Shown: positions 1 to 8,712, counted from the first letter of the stretch. The stretch is DNA of 64,000 bases from JALHSW01 sp963720675 (GCA_963720675.1 CAVRGH010000010.1:992001-1056000); one strand, 5' to 3'. Numbers and translations are program-made. The notes: generated by a model from the letters alone, not told the origin.

Positions 1-31
1 CCTCCTTCGCGTTCGCTCACGTGCCGGCGCC

Positions 32-562
32 CTAGGTGGCCGCGTCCGTCTTCTTCGGCGGCCGCCAGAAGGTGGCGAGGAACGCGATGGTCCCGCCGAT
101 CCCCACGATCAGCACGATCGCGAGGGCAGTCTTCGCCTCGAAGGGGAACGCGAGGCCGAACGCGTCGTCGAGCGACCATTCCCCGGGACCGAGGACCCCC
201 AGTGCGAGTGAGAGCACGGCAAGCGTCGTGACGTACTCGTAGCCCTCGCCGGGGTTGTTGCTCCAGAAGCCGTTCTTCCGGTGGTTGGTGACGAGCGCGA
301 CCAGGACGATCGAGGCCGTGCCCGCGTACGCCAGCGGCGTGAGCAACCCGACGATGAGCAGCGCGCCCACGCCGAGCTCGGTGAGCGTGACCATCCACGC
401 GTGGAACGGACCGGGTTTGAGGCCCAGGCTCTCGAACCAGTTCGCCATGCCGGGGCCGGACCGCACCGACTGCAGGTGCCGCCAGCCGTGGGCGAACATG
501 ACCACGCCCATCCACACCCGCGCGACCAGCAGTGCCAAGTTCACCGCATCGAGATCGTTCAC
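32..562 (-). CDS. DoxX family membrane protein
   Basis: A 176-residue integral membrane protein with four hydrophobic segments (about residues 8-25, 60-80, 82-96 and 112-128, with a further C-terminal helix at 145-165), matching the four-helix DoxX/MauE-type fold. The N-terminal motif RVWMGVVMFAHGWRH is the usual DoxX signature, with a Gly-His pair at the end of helix 1. The start is a GTG at 562, preceded by a purine-rich GGTGGAGG ribosome site. DoxX proteins are linked to thiosulfate:quinone oxidoreductase or to redox-stress complexes, but most family members have no assigned role and none is claimed here. It is divergent from the amidohydrolase gene downstream of 643. Confidence 0.85.
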   Translation of the reverse strand: MNDLDAVNLALLVARVWMGVVMFAHGWRHLQSVRSGPGMANWFESLGLKPGPFHAWMVTLTELGVGALLIVGLLTPLAYAGTASIVLVALVTNHRKNGFWSNNPGEGYEYVTTLAVLSLALGVLGPGEWSLDDAFGLAFPFEAKTALAIVLIVGIGGTIAFLATFWRPPKKTDAAT

Positions 563-642
563 TTCGCCTCCACCCCATCGTCAGCACGACGTCGTCGGCT
601 CGTAGCCGTGGGCGCACCCTAGCGACCCCACGGACCAACACG

Positions 643-648
643 TAGGCT
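643..648 (+). promoter_or_regulatory. Candidate -10 element TAGGCT
   Basis: TAGGCT fits the actinobacterial TANNNT -10 consensus. It lies 40 nt before the ATG at 689, which has its own GAGGGGGAA ribosome site, so this transcript would carry a short leader. Confidence 0.4.
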
Positions 649-688
649 GACATGGACGTCAGCAAACGCAAGCGCTCGAGGGGGAACC

Positions 689-1880
689 ATGCCCAACGCC
701 GAGGACCTCATCCTGGTGAGCGTCGACGACCACGTCGTCGAACCCCCGAACCTCTTCGACAACCACCTGCCGGAGAAGTGGAAGGAGTTCGCGCCGAAGA
801 GCGTGCACAAGGACGGCCTCGACGTCTGGGTCTACGAGGGCATCGAGATCCCCAACATCGGGCTGAACGCGGTCGCCGGTCGTCCGCCCGAGGAGTACGA
901 CATCGAACCGACGTCGTACGACATGATGCCGCGCGGGTTGCTACGACATCCACGAACGCGTCAAGGACATGAACCGCAACGGCGTGCTCACGTCGATGTG
1001 CTTCCCGAGCTTCGTGCAGTTCTGCGGGCAGCTGTTCTCACGCTCGAAGGACCTCGACATGGGGCTCAACCTGCTGCGCGCGTACAACGACTGGCACATC
1101 GACGAGTGGTGCGGCACGTACCCCGGCCGCTTCATGCCGCTGTCGATCCCGCCGATCTGGGATCCGCAGCTGATGGCCGACGAGGTGCGCCGCGTCGCGA
1201 AGAAGGGTTGCCACGCCGTCACGTTCTCGGAGAACCCTGCGAAGCTCGGCTGGCCGAACATCTTCGGTGACCACTGGGACCCGTTCTTCCAGGCGTGTGA
1301 GGACGAGGGCACGGTGATCTGTCTGCACATCGGGTCGTCGTCGACCGTGCTCGAGCTCGAGCCCGGCGCGCCGATCGACATCATGATCACGCTCACGCCG
1401 CTGAACACGATGAACGCGGCGACCGACCTCATCTGGTCGCAGGTGCTGCGCAAGTTCCCGAAGCTGCAGTTCGCGCTCTCCGAGGGCGGCACCGGCTGGA
1501 TCCCGTACTGGCTGGAACGGATCGACTACGTGTACCAGCAACACCACTTCTGGACGAGCCAGGACTTCGGTGACCGCCTCCCGAGCGAGGTCGCGCGCGA
1601 CCACTTCAGCTACTGCTTCATCAGCGACCGGGTCGGCGTCGACGAGCGCGACAAGATCGGCGTCGACTCGATGACCTGGGAGTGCGACTACCCACATTCG
1701 GACTCGTCGTGGCCGAACTCGCCCGAGGCCGTGGCCAAGCAGCTCGACGGGATCTCCGACGCGGACGTCGCCAAGATGACGCACGAGAACGCCATGCGGA
1801 TCTACCGGTTCGACCCGTTCGCGCACCGCAGCAAGGAGCAGTCGACGGTCGGTGCGCTCCGGGCCGAGACGCCCGACTGA
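689..1880 (+). CDS. Amidohydrolase family protein (TIM-barrel), one frameshift
   Basis: The protein begins MPNAEDLILVSVDDH and ends in TPD; removing one extra base at about 938 gives 396 residues. It belongs to the Amidohydro_2 group of metal-dependent TIM-barrel hydrolases/decarboxylases. The N-terminal DDHVVEPP motif replaces the classical HxH, a mid-protein CLHIGSS supplies a His ligand, and ECDYPHSDSSWP near residue 335 carries the terminal Asp, the pattern seen in actinobacterial homologues of ACMSD-type enzymes. The reading frame breaks between CGCGGG and TGCTACGAC: the first frame runs to about 938 and the second continues MNRNGVLTSMCF onward. Both halves are strongly coding, so the break is probably a sequence error. 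The substrate is unknown. Confidence 0.85.
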
Positions 1881-1900
1881 GCCGGCGACCGGACGGGCCG

Positions 1901-2086
1901 CTACTGGGCTCGACGATGGCGGAGGTCGGGCAGGAGCCCGACATGGGTGAAGCGGCGGATCACCCGCTCCTCCTCGACGTCGATCACCACGGCATCGCCG
2001 GGCTCGCGCCCGGTGATGAACGTGACGACGCAGTCGTCGCAGGCCTCGGTCCCTTGCATCACGCAGGTGTCACAGTCGATGAGCAT
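1901..2086 (-). CDS. Small CxxC-CxxC conserved protein
   Basis: A 61-residue protein starting MLIDCDTCVMQG. Two paired cysteines (CDTC near residue 5 and CDDC near residue 16) could form a zinc or iron-sulfur knuckle, and the C-terminal half (EEERVIRRFTHVGLLPDL) is predicted helical. Small proteins of this shape, with a start like MLIDCDxC, are familiar hypothetical proteins in actinobacteria; no function is known to me. The ATG is preceded at 28 nt by a TGTCACACCCCC element that also stands in front of the HNH gene at 3384. It is convergent with the amidohydrolase. Confidence 0.65.
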   Translation of the reverse strand: MLIDCDTCVMQGTEACDDCVVTFITGREPGDAVVIDVEEERVIRRFTHVGLLPDLRHRRAQ

Positions 2087-2114
2087 GCGGGCACGATCGC
2101 ACGGGGGTGTGACA
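2084..2114 (-). promoter_or_regulatory. Shared 5' element, copy 1 (TGTCACACCCCC + 16 nt + ATG)
   Basis: On the minus strand TGTCACACCCCC is followed after 16 nt by the ATG of the 61-residue protein. The copy at 3382-3412 has the same 12-mer, the same 16-nt spacing and about two thirds identity between, including the shared core ATCGTG. It is likely a promoter or leader motif rather than chance. Confidence 0.45.
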
Positions 2115-2217
2115 GCTACGACGCCCCTCCGGAGCCGAGCCGCGGGGGCGGCGACGGTCGAGCCGACGCACGAGCCGCCAGGACCGGAGGCTCCCGGCCA
2201 ACGGCCTCGCCCGAGCG

Positions 2218-3384
2218 TCAGGCCGCCGCCTCTTCGGGTGGGGCGCGCAGGCTCCAGGTGCCGTCGTGGTGGTCTTCGATGGTCTGATCGCGGTCGTGGA
2301 TGAGGTGGTGGTGCTGGTCGCAGACGTTGCCGAGCTCGGCGTAGGTGGTGTGGTGAGTCTCGCCGTAGGGCTCGGTGTGGTGGCGGTGCAGACCGATGGT
2401 GCGGTCACACCCGCGGATCTTGCAGGTGCGGTCCCGCACCGCGGATCGCGATCTTCAGCGCCTTCGGGACGTGGCGGGTGTTGGCTGACGACGGTCTGGA
2501 CGTCGACACCGTCGGTGATGACGAGCTGGAGGAGCCCGTGGGAGAGGACCTCGCGGGCGTGGGCGACCGGGACCGGGCCGACGCCGGGGATCTCGCACGT
2601 CTCACCGGGTCGGATGCGGCCGTCGAGGAGCGACCCGAGGCCGACCAGGACCGCCCGGCTGGGGCTGAGGCTTCGGCTCGTCTCGGTGGGTGACTTCGGC
2701 GAGGTCGATCATGGCGTCGAAGCGGTAGGCCTCCCGGGCCTCGTGCTCCCCGGAGCGGCGGGCTGCCTCGAACCGGGCCTGCTCGAGGGGTTCGAGGGCG
2801 TGGAGGAGCTTGGCGACCTCTTCGGTCGGTCCGGAGAAGGTGCCCCGGGTGGCGAAGCCTTCGGTGAAGGTGCGGAGGTGCCGCTCGCGCTTCGCGCGCC
2901 GGCGAGCTTCGACCTCGTCGCATGCGGCCGCGATCACCCGCTCGCGCTCGGCGCGCAGCTCTCGCATCCCCGACCGGCGTGCAGTCGCGAGGAGGCGGCG
3001 TTCCGAGGAGGGGTCGGCCGCGGCGCCGGCCGTGACGTGGGCCGCCTGCTGGAGCGAGAGCTCGACCCGATCGGAGCTGCTCCTCGGTCGCGGGCAGGTC
3101 GGTCGAGCCGGGTCGCGGTCGCGAAGGTCTCGCGTGCGGCTGCCTCCGAGGTGCCGGTGGTCTCGGCGAGCCATTGCTCCGGGCTCGCTGCGTGGGATCG
3201 GCTCCGCCACGCGTTGGTGTCGGCGGCGCGCTTGGCGAGGATTGCGGTTGGCGGTGTCGAGGAGCTTCGCGCTCTCCGCCGCGGCTTCGGCCAGGCGCGC
3301 GGCGTCGCGGCCGTCGAGGCGTGCGGGGTCGAGCTCGGCGACGGCTTCGCGTGCCAGATCTCGGACCTGCTCGATCTTGAACAT
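2218..3384 (-). pseudogene. DUF222/13E12-type HNH endonuclease, six frame breaks
   Basis: The start MFKIEQVRDLAREAVAEL and the C-terminal HNH domain (CKIRGCDR, HRHHTEPYGE, NVCDQHHHLIHD) are those of the DUF222-HNH family abundant in actinobacteria. Between them the frame must change at about 3247, 3100, 3067, 2672, 2491 and 2444, each time because of one extra base; the repaired product would be about 386 residues. Fragments in the successive frames are clearly related to the family: AKRAADTNAW, WLAETTGTSEAAA, ELSLQQAAHVTAG, RAVLVGLGSLLDGRIRPGE and NTRHVPKALKIAIR. No in-frame stop was needed to break it. Six breaks in 1.17 kb is far above the rest of the window, so genuine decay is likely, though it may be concentrated sequence error. 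These genes behave as dispersed repeats and are often degenerate. Confidence 0.8.
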
Positions 3385-3412
3385 GCCCTCACGATGACAG
3401 GGGGGTGTGACA
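3382..3412 (-). promoter_or_regulatory. Shared 5' element, copy 2 in front of the HNH gene
   Basis: TGTCACACCCCC, then 16 nt, then the ATG of the HNH gene on the minus strand, spaced exactly like the copy at 2084-2114. Together the two copies flank the HNH gene as a 12-nt direct repeat about 1.3 kb apart. Confidence 0.45.
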
Positions 3413-3513
3413 CTTACCCCCGAATCGAGGCACTCCGCGAAGATCTTTTCGAAGTTCTTTCGCCCGCGTGTCGCGTCACACCGCGCGCACCGGCGTGTCG
3501 CGTCCGCGCTCGC

Positions 3514-4896
3514 CTATCGGCGCAGGACCTCGAGGAGCACGTTCGAGGACACCACCGTCGCGCCTTCCTCGGCCGCGTGGTCCCGGACCCACTGGTCGGA
3601 GGACACGACGATCGCCGCCGTGGTCGCAGGGAGGCGCTCGACCTCGCGGACCACGACGGGATCCGCCTTCTCGCCGTCGGATGAGAACAGGACCTTGACC
3701 CCGGGTCGCCGGACCGGCTTCGGCACGGTGACGTCGGCCCCGTCGAAGACGACGACCACATCGCAGCGGAGCCGGAGGTGCAGGCGAGCGAGCGCTCCCA
3801 CGAGCCGCTCGCGTTGATCGGCCACCGACGCTCCGGGCCAACCCTCCATCGACACGTTGTACCCGTCGATGATCAGCTGCACGCCCCGCGTGCGGAGCAT
3901 GGCGTCGAGCCCGTCCGCCGAGTCGGCGTGCAGCCCGGGCGGGCAGGGCACGCGCAGGCGGGCGCTCGCCGAGGACCTGCCGCCGGGCGCTTTCGTCGGG
4001 CTCGACGCGGTGAGCTTGGTGAGCCCCTCGAGGCGCGTCGCGAGGCGCTGCGCGTCGCGGGCCGCCTCGGACAGCGCACGAACCTCTTCCGGCGCGAGTC
4101 CGCCGGCCTGCGACCGGGCGCGCTCACGGTCCGCGACCTCCCGCTTCAGGTCGCGTAACCGGTTCTCGGCGTCCCGGGCACGCGTGGCCTCACGCACGAG
4201 CCGCGCCTCGGCGTCGGCTGCCGCGGCCTGGGCCTGGGCGATCGACGCGTCGCTCTCCTCGCGCCGTCGCTCGGCATCATCGATCGCGCGGTCGGCCCGC
4301 AGCTCACGGTCCCGACGGCTCCGGCGTTCGTCGCGCAGCTGCACCTCGAGCTGCTCGGCCGTCGAGCGTGCGTCGTCGCGTGCTTCCTCGGCCCGTCGGC
4401 GAGCTTCGTCGAGGGAGGTGAGCTGCATGTCGCGGGCCTTGGCATCGTCGTCGCGCTCCTTCTCCGCGCGCTGACGATCGAACGACACGCACAACGCGCC
4501 GAGCGCGAACTCCCAACCGGCCGGCTGCGCCGCGAACAGGACCGAGGCGAGCAACGGGAGGTCGGAACGCGCGGCGGCTTCGTTGATCCGGCGCAGCGCG
4601 AGGGAGGTGTTCCATGCCTCCAGGGCAGCACCGGCCTCGTCGAGCGCGAGGAAGCGCTCGGCAACCCGCTCGAAGAACACGGGGTCGACCTCGAGCGCCC
4701 GGTGGAGCTGCTGGCGCGCGGGGCCACTCCCGAGGCGGCGCGGATCGAAACCTGCCAGAGGCCGCAGCACGGCCGGCAGGTCGCCGTCGTAGGTGCCGAG
4801 CGTGGTGGCGGCGACGTCGAGCAGGGGCACGAGGAGCGACTCGGGGACCGGGAGCGAGTCCTCGGTGAGCGGCGGCGCGTCGCCCTGGGTGCTCAC
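3514..4896 (-). CDS. NYN-domain (YacP-like) RNA-processing protein with coiled coil
   Basis: A 460-residue protein. Residues 1-140 form a helical region. Residues about 145-275 are a long charged coiled coil rich in Ala, Arg and Glu. Residues about 335-460 are a NYN/YacP nuclease domain. Its acidic sites are visible in LIIDGYNVS, VVVFDGADV, SDGEKADPVVVREVE and VVSSDQWVRDHA, the PIN-like arrangement used to bind metal. The family acts on structured RNA. The GTG start at 4896 sits 2 nt after the stop of the zinc-ribbon gene at 4899, so the two are likely co-transcribed, within the run trpD, 5963, 5117, 4896. A second, minimal NYN protein occurs at 42535. Confidence 0.8.
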   Translation of the reverse strand: MSTQGDAPPLTEDSLPVPESLLVPLLDVAATTLGTYDGDLPAVLRPLAGFDPRRLGSGPARQQLHRALEVDPVFFERVAERFLALDEAGAALEAWNTSLALRRINEAAARSDLPLLASVLFAAQPAGWEFALGALCVSFDRQRAEKERDDDAKARDMQLTSLDEARRRAEEARDDARSTAEQLEVQLRDERRSRRDRELRADRAIDDAERRREESDASIAQAQAAAADAEARLVREATRARDAENRLRDLKREVADRERARSQAGGLAPEEVRALSEAARDAQRLATRLEGLTKLTASSPTKAPGGRSSASARLRVPCPPGLHADSADGLDAMLRTRGVQLIIDGYNVSMEGWPGASVADQRERLVGALARLHLRLRCDVVVVFDGADVTVPKPVRRPGVKVLFSSDGEKADPVVVREVERLPATTAAIVVSSDQWVRDHAAEEGATVVSSNVLLEVLRR

Positions 4897-4898
4897 GC

Positions 4899-5117
4899 TC
4901 AGACCGCCTCCTCGAGGGGAACGGTCACGATCGTGTCACCCGACGCCCCGCACCATCGGCAGCTGACCTCCTCGATCGTCTCTGCCAGCAGCTCGCGGTC
5001 TTCGATCTCGAGGTCACCCCCGACGCTGAAGTGGTGGTACTCGCGCGTGCGGCGCGTCACCGTGACGTCGAAGCGCGTGAGGTTGCCGCATCCTTGGCAG
5101 CGATACCGAGCGCTCAT
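4899..5117 (-). CDS. Small zinc-ribbon protein
   Basis: A protein of 72 residues (ATG at 5117; an alternative GTG 6 nt upstream would add two). It carries two Cys pairs: YRCQGCGN near residue 6 and SCRWCGAS near residue 55, with a central TVTRRTREYHHFSVGGD segment. This is a four-Cys zinc ribbon with a long loop. No enzymatic motif is present, and a nucleic-acid or protein-binding role is only inferred. It is 2 nt upstream of the NYN gene and follows the frameshifted zinc-ribbon membrane protein on the same strand. Confidence 0.7.
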   Translation of the reverse strand: MSARYRCQGCGNLTRFDVTVTRRTREYHHFSVGGDLEIEDRELLAETIEEVSCRWCGASGDTIVTVPLEEAV

Positions 5118-5209
5118 ACACATGAGTGTATCCCGGCGGCCACGGATCACGAACGCATGTTCGGATGGCCGCCGAGCGCGGCCGACGAGCCGACGAGCCG
5201 ACGAAGGGC

Positions 5210-5963
5210 TTACGCGCGGCCCTTCCGCGCGGGCACCGATACGTCGGACCCGCTCACGGCGGGCCCGGTGGTCGCGGCCGCCGCGTGCTTCCGGCGACGT
5301 CGGAGCATCCATCGGCGGCCCCCCTCGACGAACAGGGTCACGAGGAGTGCCGAGACCAGCGCCCACAGCAGGATGATCACGAGGATCGGCACGAAGCGCG
5401 TGATGTCGCTCTTCACGATGACGTCGAGCAGCTTCTGACTGCTGAGGTACCCCGCCTTGCGAGCGGGGAGGCCGACGATCGCGAGCCCGAGCGGTCAGCG
5501 CGACGAGCCACGCGAGCACCCGCAACGGGAGCGGCAGCGCGTCGCGCTTCGACCGCCCGCCGGCGTCGTCGCGGCCGCGCTCCGACCCGGTGTCACCCGA
5601 CGAGCCGCGCGGTGGTGCGACGACCGGCGCGGGGGCCACCGGTGCGGCGACGGGAGGCTCTGAGGACAGCACGGCGGTGCCACCGGCACCGGCTGCGGCA
5701 CCGCCCGCGGTCATCGTCGGACGCGACGTCCGCCGGCGAGGGGCCGGCGGTGCCGCTCCCCCGGAGGACGGCTCCGCCGAGGACGCAGGCTGCCGAGCAG
5801 GAGCCGGCACCGGAGCCGGCGCGGCTCCCGCACTGGCACGACCGAGGCCCGGCGGCACCTTGAGCACCTGACCGCACTGCTCACAGCGGAAGGAGGCCCC
5901 GTCGGGCAGCGTGTCCACGCGCTTCTTCGTCCCGCACGCCGGGCACTGCAACGCCTTCGCCAT
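5210..5963 (-). CDS. N-terminal zinc-ribbon protein with two membrane segments, one frameshift
   Basis: The N-terminus MAKALQCPACGTKKRVD plus FRCEQCGQVLKVP makes a four-Cys zinc ribbon in the first 35 residues. A Pro/Ala/Ser-rich linker of about 100 residues follows, then hydrophobic segments near LRVLAWLVALPLGLAIVGLP and RFVPILVIILLWALVSALLV, and an Arg-rich tail. The frame changes at about 5490, where one extra A interrupts GCGCTG-CCGCTC; the repaired length is 250 residues. The ATG at 5963 overlaps the TGA of trpD (TGATG), indicating translational coupling. Its function is unknown; the layout resembles bacterial membrane sensors or scaffolds with a cytoplasmic zinc finger. Confidence 0.7.
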
Positions 5964-7009
5964 CAAGCACCTTCCTCGCGTGCGGCCACGCTCGTTCGTA
6001 CGAACGCCTCGAGCACAGCCGCGGCCCGCCCGTCGTCGATCGACGCCCTCGCCTGTTCGATCCCGGCCCCGAAGTCGCCGGCAAGACCTGCGGCCACCAG
6101 CGCTCCCGCCGCGTTCAGCACCGCGATGTCGCGCACGGGACCCGTCTGCCCCGAGAGTACGCGGTGGACCACTGCCGCGTTCCCCGCCGCGTCGCCGCCG
6201 GCCAGCGCACCGGGAGCCGCGGCGGGGATGCCGAACGCCGAGGGGTCGAGCTCGTAGGTGCGGACGTCGCCGTCCTCGAGCTCGTAGACGGTGGAGGTCG
6301 TCGTGGTCGTGAGCTCGTCGAGGCCGTCGTGGCCGAAGAAGACGAGGGCCCGTTCGGTGCCGAGCTCGGCGAGCGTGCCGGTCATCCGCTCGGCCATCGC
6401 AGGGTCCGAGACGCCCATCGCCTGGCGTCGCACCCCGGCAGGGTTCGCGAGCGGACCGAGGTAGTTGAAGGTGGTGGGGATGCCGAGCTCGCGTCGCGAC
6501 GGACCGGCGAAGCGCATCGCCGGGTGGAACCGGGGCGCGAAGCAGAAGCCGATCCCGGCTTCACGGATGCACCGGGCGACCCCTTCGGGACCGAGGTCGA
6601 TGACCACGCCCAGTGCCTCCAGCACGTCGGCGGAGCCACACTGCGAGGACGCGGCACGATTTCCGTGCTTGGCCACGCGTGCGCCTGCACCGGCCGCGAC
6701 GAGCGCCGCCATCGTCGAGACGTTGACCGAACCGGAGCGGTCGCCACCGGTACCGCAGGTGTCGACGAGCTCGCCGGGATCGTCGACCTTCACGTGCTCG
6801 GCAAACCGCAGCATCGTGCGTACGAGCGCCGCCAGCTCCTCGGGGGTCTCCCCCTTCGCGCGCAACGCGAGGGCGAAACCGGCGATCTGCGCGTCGGTCG
6901 CCTCGCCCTCGAAGATCGTCGCGAGGGCGCGCTCGGCGAGCTCGGGAGTCAGCTCCTCCCGACGGACGAGCCGCCCGAGGACCTCGGGCCACAGCGCAGG
7001 GTCGGCCAT
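5963..7009 (-). CDS. trpD: Anthranilate phosphoribosyltransferase
   Basis: A 348-residue enzyme of tryptophan synthesis that transfers the phosphoribosyl group of PRPP to anthranilate. The PRPP loop DTCGTGGDRSGSVNVST, the KHGNRAASSQCGSAD motif and FNYLGPLANP are all present at the expected spacing, and length is normal for the family. The ATG at 7009 follows the stop of the acyl-CoA dehydrogenase gene by 2 nt, and the stop overlaps the start of the zinc-ribbon gene. No other trp gene is nearby, so it is detached from a trp operon. The conserved ELGxRT motif reads ELGIPTT here, an Arg-to-Pro change in the anthranilate-side segment. Confidence 0.95.
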   Translation of the reverse strand: MADPALWPEVLGRLVRREELTPELAERALATIFEGEATDAQIAGFALALRAKGETPEELAALVRTMLRFAEHVKVDDPGELVDTCGTGGDRSGSVNVSTMAALVAAGAGARVAKHGNRAASSQCGSADVLEALGVVIDLGPEGVARCIREAGIGFCFAPRFHPAMRFAGPSRRELGIPTTFNYLGPLANPAGVRRQAMGVSDPAMAERMTGTLAELGTERALVFFGHDGLDELTTTTTSTVYELEDGDVRTYELDPSAFGIPAAAPGALAGGDAAGNAAVVHRVLSGQTGPVRDIAVLNAAGALVAAGLAGDFGAGIEQARASIDDGRAAAVLEAFVRTSVAAREEGA

Positions 7010-7011
7010 CG

Positions 7012-8178
7012 TCAATCCCACCAGAGATCGTGGTCGAGCACACCGCGACCGATCAGCCCGAGCTGCACCTGGCTCGTCCCCTCGACGATCGTGAGCTGCT
7101 TCGCGTCCCGGTAGTACAGCTCGAGCGGGTGATCCTCCATGTAGCCGGCCGCGCCGAGCATCTGCAGCGCCTCACCCGACGTCTTCACCGCGACCTCGGT
7201 CGCGTAGTACTTCGCCATCGACAGGAACGGCACGTACTCCTTGGTGAACTGCCCACGGTCCGCCATCCACGCGGCTCGGTACGTGAGCAGTCGCGCCGCC
7301 TCGATCTCCGCGGCGAGCTCCGCGATCTTCCACTGGATGCCCTGGAAGTCGGCGATGCGCTGGCCGAACGCCTCCCGCTCCTTGACGTACTCGACCGCGT
7401 ACATGAGCGCCCCCTCGGCGAGGCCGATGCCGCGAGCAGCCACGACGGGGCGCATCGAGTTGAGTCCGAGCATCGCGAGCCGGAAGCCGCCGACCTCGCC
7501 GATCACGTTCGCCGCGGGCACGCGCACGCCGTCGAGCAGGAGCTCGCCGGTGTCGACCCCGCGGACACCCATCTTGCGGTCGACCCGTCCGACCTCGACC
7601 CCGGGCCACGACCGCTCCACGATGAACGCCGTGACGCTGTCGTGGGCGCGTGCGTCGACCGGACCCGTCTTGGCGAAGACGCAGTACCAGTCGGCCTGGC
7701 GGACCCCCGACATCCAGCACTTCGTCCCGTGCAGGATCCAGTCGTCGCCATCGCGGGTCGCGCGGGTTCGCATCCCCATCACGTCGCTGCCGGCCTGGGG
7801 CTCGGACAACCCGAACGCGGCCCGGGCCTCGCCGGTGGCGATCGGCGTGACGTAGCGGCGTTGCTGCTCCTCGTTCCCGGCGATGAGCACGGGACCGGTC
7901 GGGAGGCGGGTCAGCAGGAGCATGAGCGCCGCCGACTGCGAGTACTTCGAGACCTCTTCGATCGCCAGCGTGAGGCCGAGGATCCCGGCACCCGATCCCC
8001 CGAGGTCCTCGGGGATGCACAGCCCGGTCAGGCCCGACTCGACGAACAGCTCGAAGAGGTCCTGGGGGTACTCCTCGGTGGTGTCGATCTCCCGCGCGCG
8101 GGGCGCGACCCGCTCCTGCGCGAGCTTGCGGCAGGTCGCCTGCAGCTCGGCGAGCTCGGGCGAGAGGTCGAACAGCAC
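7012..8178 (-). CDS. Acyl-CoA dehydrogenase
   Basis: A 388-residue flavoprotein of the acyl-CoA dehydrogenase family, oxidising acyl-CoA to the enoyl-CoA with electrons passed to ETF. FAD and substrate motifs are present: AFGLSEPQAGSDV near residue 125, TKCWMSG near residue 150, and AFGQRIADFQGIQWK near residue 285. The catalytic base is the Glu in TIVEGTSQ near residue 366. The GTG start at 8178 has no ribosome site but a TAGCCT hexamer 6 nt upstream, so the transcript is probably leaderless. It leads a run that continues into trpD. The chain-length or branched-chain preference cannot be read from sequence. Confidence 0.93.
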   Translation of the reverse strand: MLFDLSPELAELQATCRKLAQERVAPRAREIDTTEEYPQDLFELFVESGLTGLCIPEDLGGSGAGILGLTLAIEEVSKYSQSAALMLLLTRLPTGPVLIAGNEEQQRRYVTPIATGEARAAFGLSEPQAGSDVMGMRTRATRDGDDWILHGTKCWMSGVRQADWYCVFAKTGPVDARAHDSVTAFIVERSWPGVEVGRVDRKMGVRGVDTGELLLDGVRVPAANVIGEVGGFRLAMLGLNSMRPVVAARGIGLAEGALMYAVEYVKEREAFGQRIADFQGIQWKIAELAAEIEAARLLTYRAAWMADRGQFTKEYVPFLSMAKYYATEVAVKTSGEALQMLGAAGYMEDHPLELYYRDAKQLTIVEGTSQVQLGLIGRGVLDHDLWWD

Positions 8179-8184
8179 CCGGGA

Positions 8185-8190
8185 AGGCTA
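8185..8190 (-). promoter_or_regulatory. -10 element TAGCCT, leaderless start at 8178
   Basis: TAGCCT ends 6 nt before the GTG of the acyl-CoA dehydrogenase, and no ribosome site intervenes. Confidence 0.5.
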
Positions 8191-8240
8191 CCGGCCGACG
8201 TGGACGCTCGGCCGTTCAGGGTACGGCGCCTCCCTGACAG

Positions 8241-8268
8241 TCCTCAGGCCGGCATCCTCAGGCCGGCA
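8241..8268. repeat. 14-bp perfect tandem duplication
   Basis: TCCTCAGGCCGGCA occurs twice back to back between the whiB stop and the promoter of the acyl-CoA dehydrogenase gene. It may be a slippage product. No coding consequence is visible. Confidence 0.8.
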
Positions 8269-8279
8269 TCCCGGCGGCT

Positions 8280-8579
8280 TCAGGCGGAGCGGCGACGCTG
8301 CCGGATGAGCCGACGACGCTCACGGGCGGTCAGACCGCCCCAGACGCCGTCCTTCTCCCGGGCCGTGATCGCGAACTCGAGGCACGAGTCGACGACCGGG
8401 CACAACGCACAGATCGCCTTGGCCACGTCGGCCGCGGCCTCGTCCTCCTCGGAAGGATGGAAGACCTGGGGGTCCACGCCACGACAGCGCGCCTGGTCGC
8501 GCCACGTGCCCGTGGTCGTGGCACCGTCGGCCGGGGGGCCGTTCGTCCCGTTGTTCGGGTTCATCGTGCTGACGCTCAT
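8280..8579 (-). CDS. WhiB-family iron-sulfur transcription factor
   Basis: A 99-residue Wbl protein. The four cluster ligands are visible as ARCRG near residue 32 and ICALCPVVDSC near residues 57-66 (CxxCxxxxxC), followed by the family hallmark GVWGGLTARERRRL and a basic tail RRRR. WhiB proteins bind a 4Fe-4S cluster and partner the housekeeping sigma factor. An Asn/Gly/Thr-rich N-terminal extension of about 25 residues precedes the core. The start chosen is ATG 8579. The 147 bp to the divergent exchanger gene contain an imperfect inverted repeat CCCCTG-N7-CAGGGG at 8601-8619. Assignment to a numbered Wbl subclass (WhiB1, WhiB2 and so on) is not attempted. Confidence 0.93.
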   Translation of the reverse strand: MSVSTMNPNNGTNGPPADGATTTGTWRDQARCRGVDPQVFHPSEEDEAAADVAKAICALCPVVDSCLEFAITAREKDGVWGGLTARERRRLIRQRRRSA

Positions 8580-8600
8580 GTCTTCACCGTCCTCACTCCG

Positions 8601-8619
8601 CCCCTGGGGGGTACAGGGG
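8601..8619. promoter_or_regulatory. Inverted repeat in the whiB upstream region
   Basis: CCCCTG and CAGGGG arms are separated by 7 nt, 22 to 40 bp upstream of the whiB start. It could be an operator or a 5' leader hairpin. The arms are short, so chance is possible. Confidence 0.25.
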
Positions 8620-8712
8620 GGAGCATGGGTACAACGACGCCCAGCAGGCGCGTATTCCACCTTTTCGGCTGTTGCGGCCCGCGACCTGAGGCGACCCGCC
8701 CGAGGCGCCCCG

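Noticed and set aside
689..1880. Programmed +1 frameshifting as the cause of the frame breaks
   Set aside because: The sites share no slippery codon, stop codon, Shine-Dalgarno-like stimulator or common context, and they occur in unrelated gene families at different positions.
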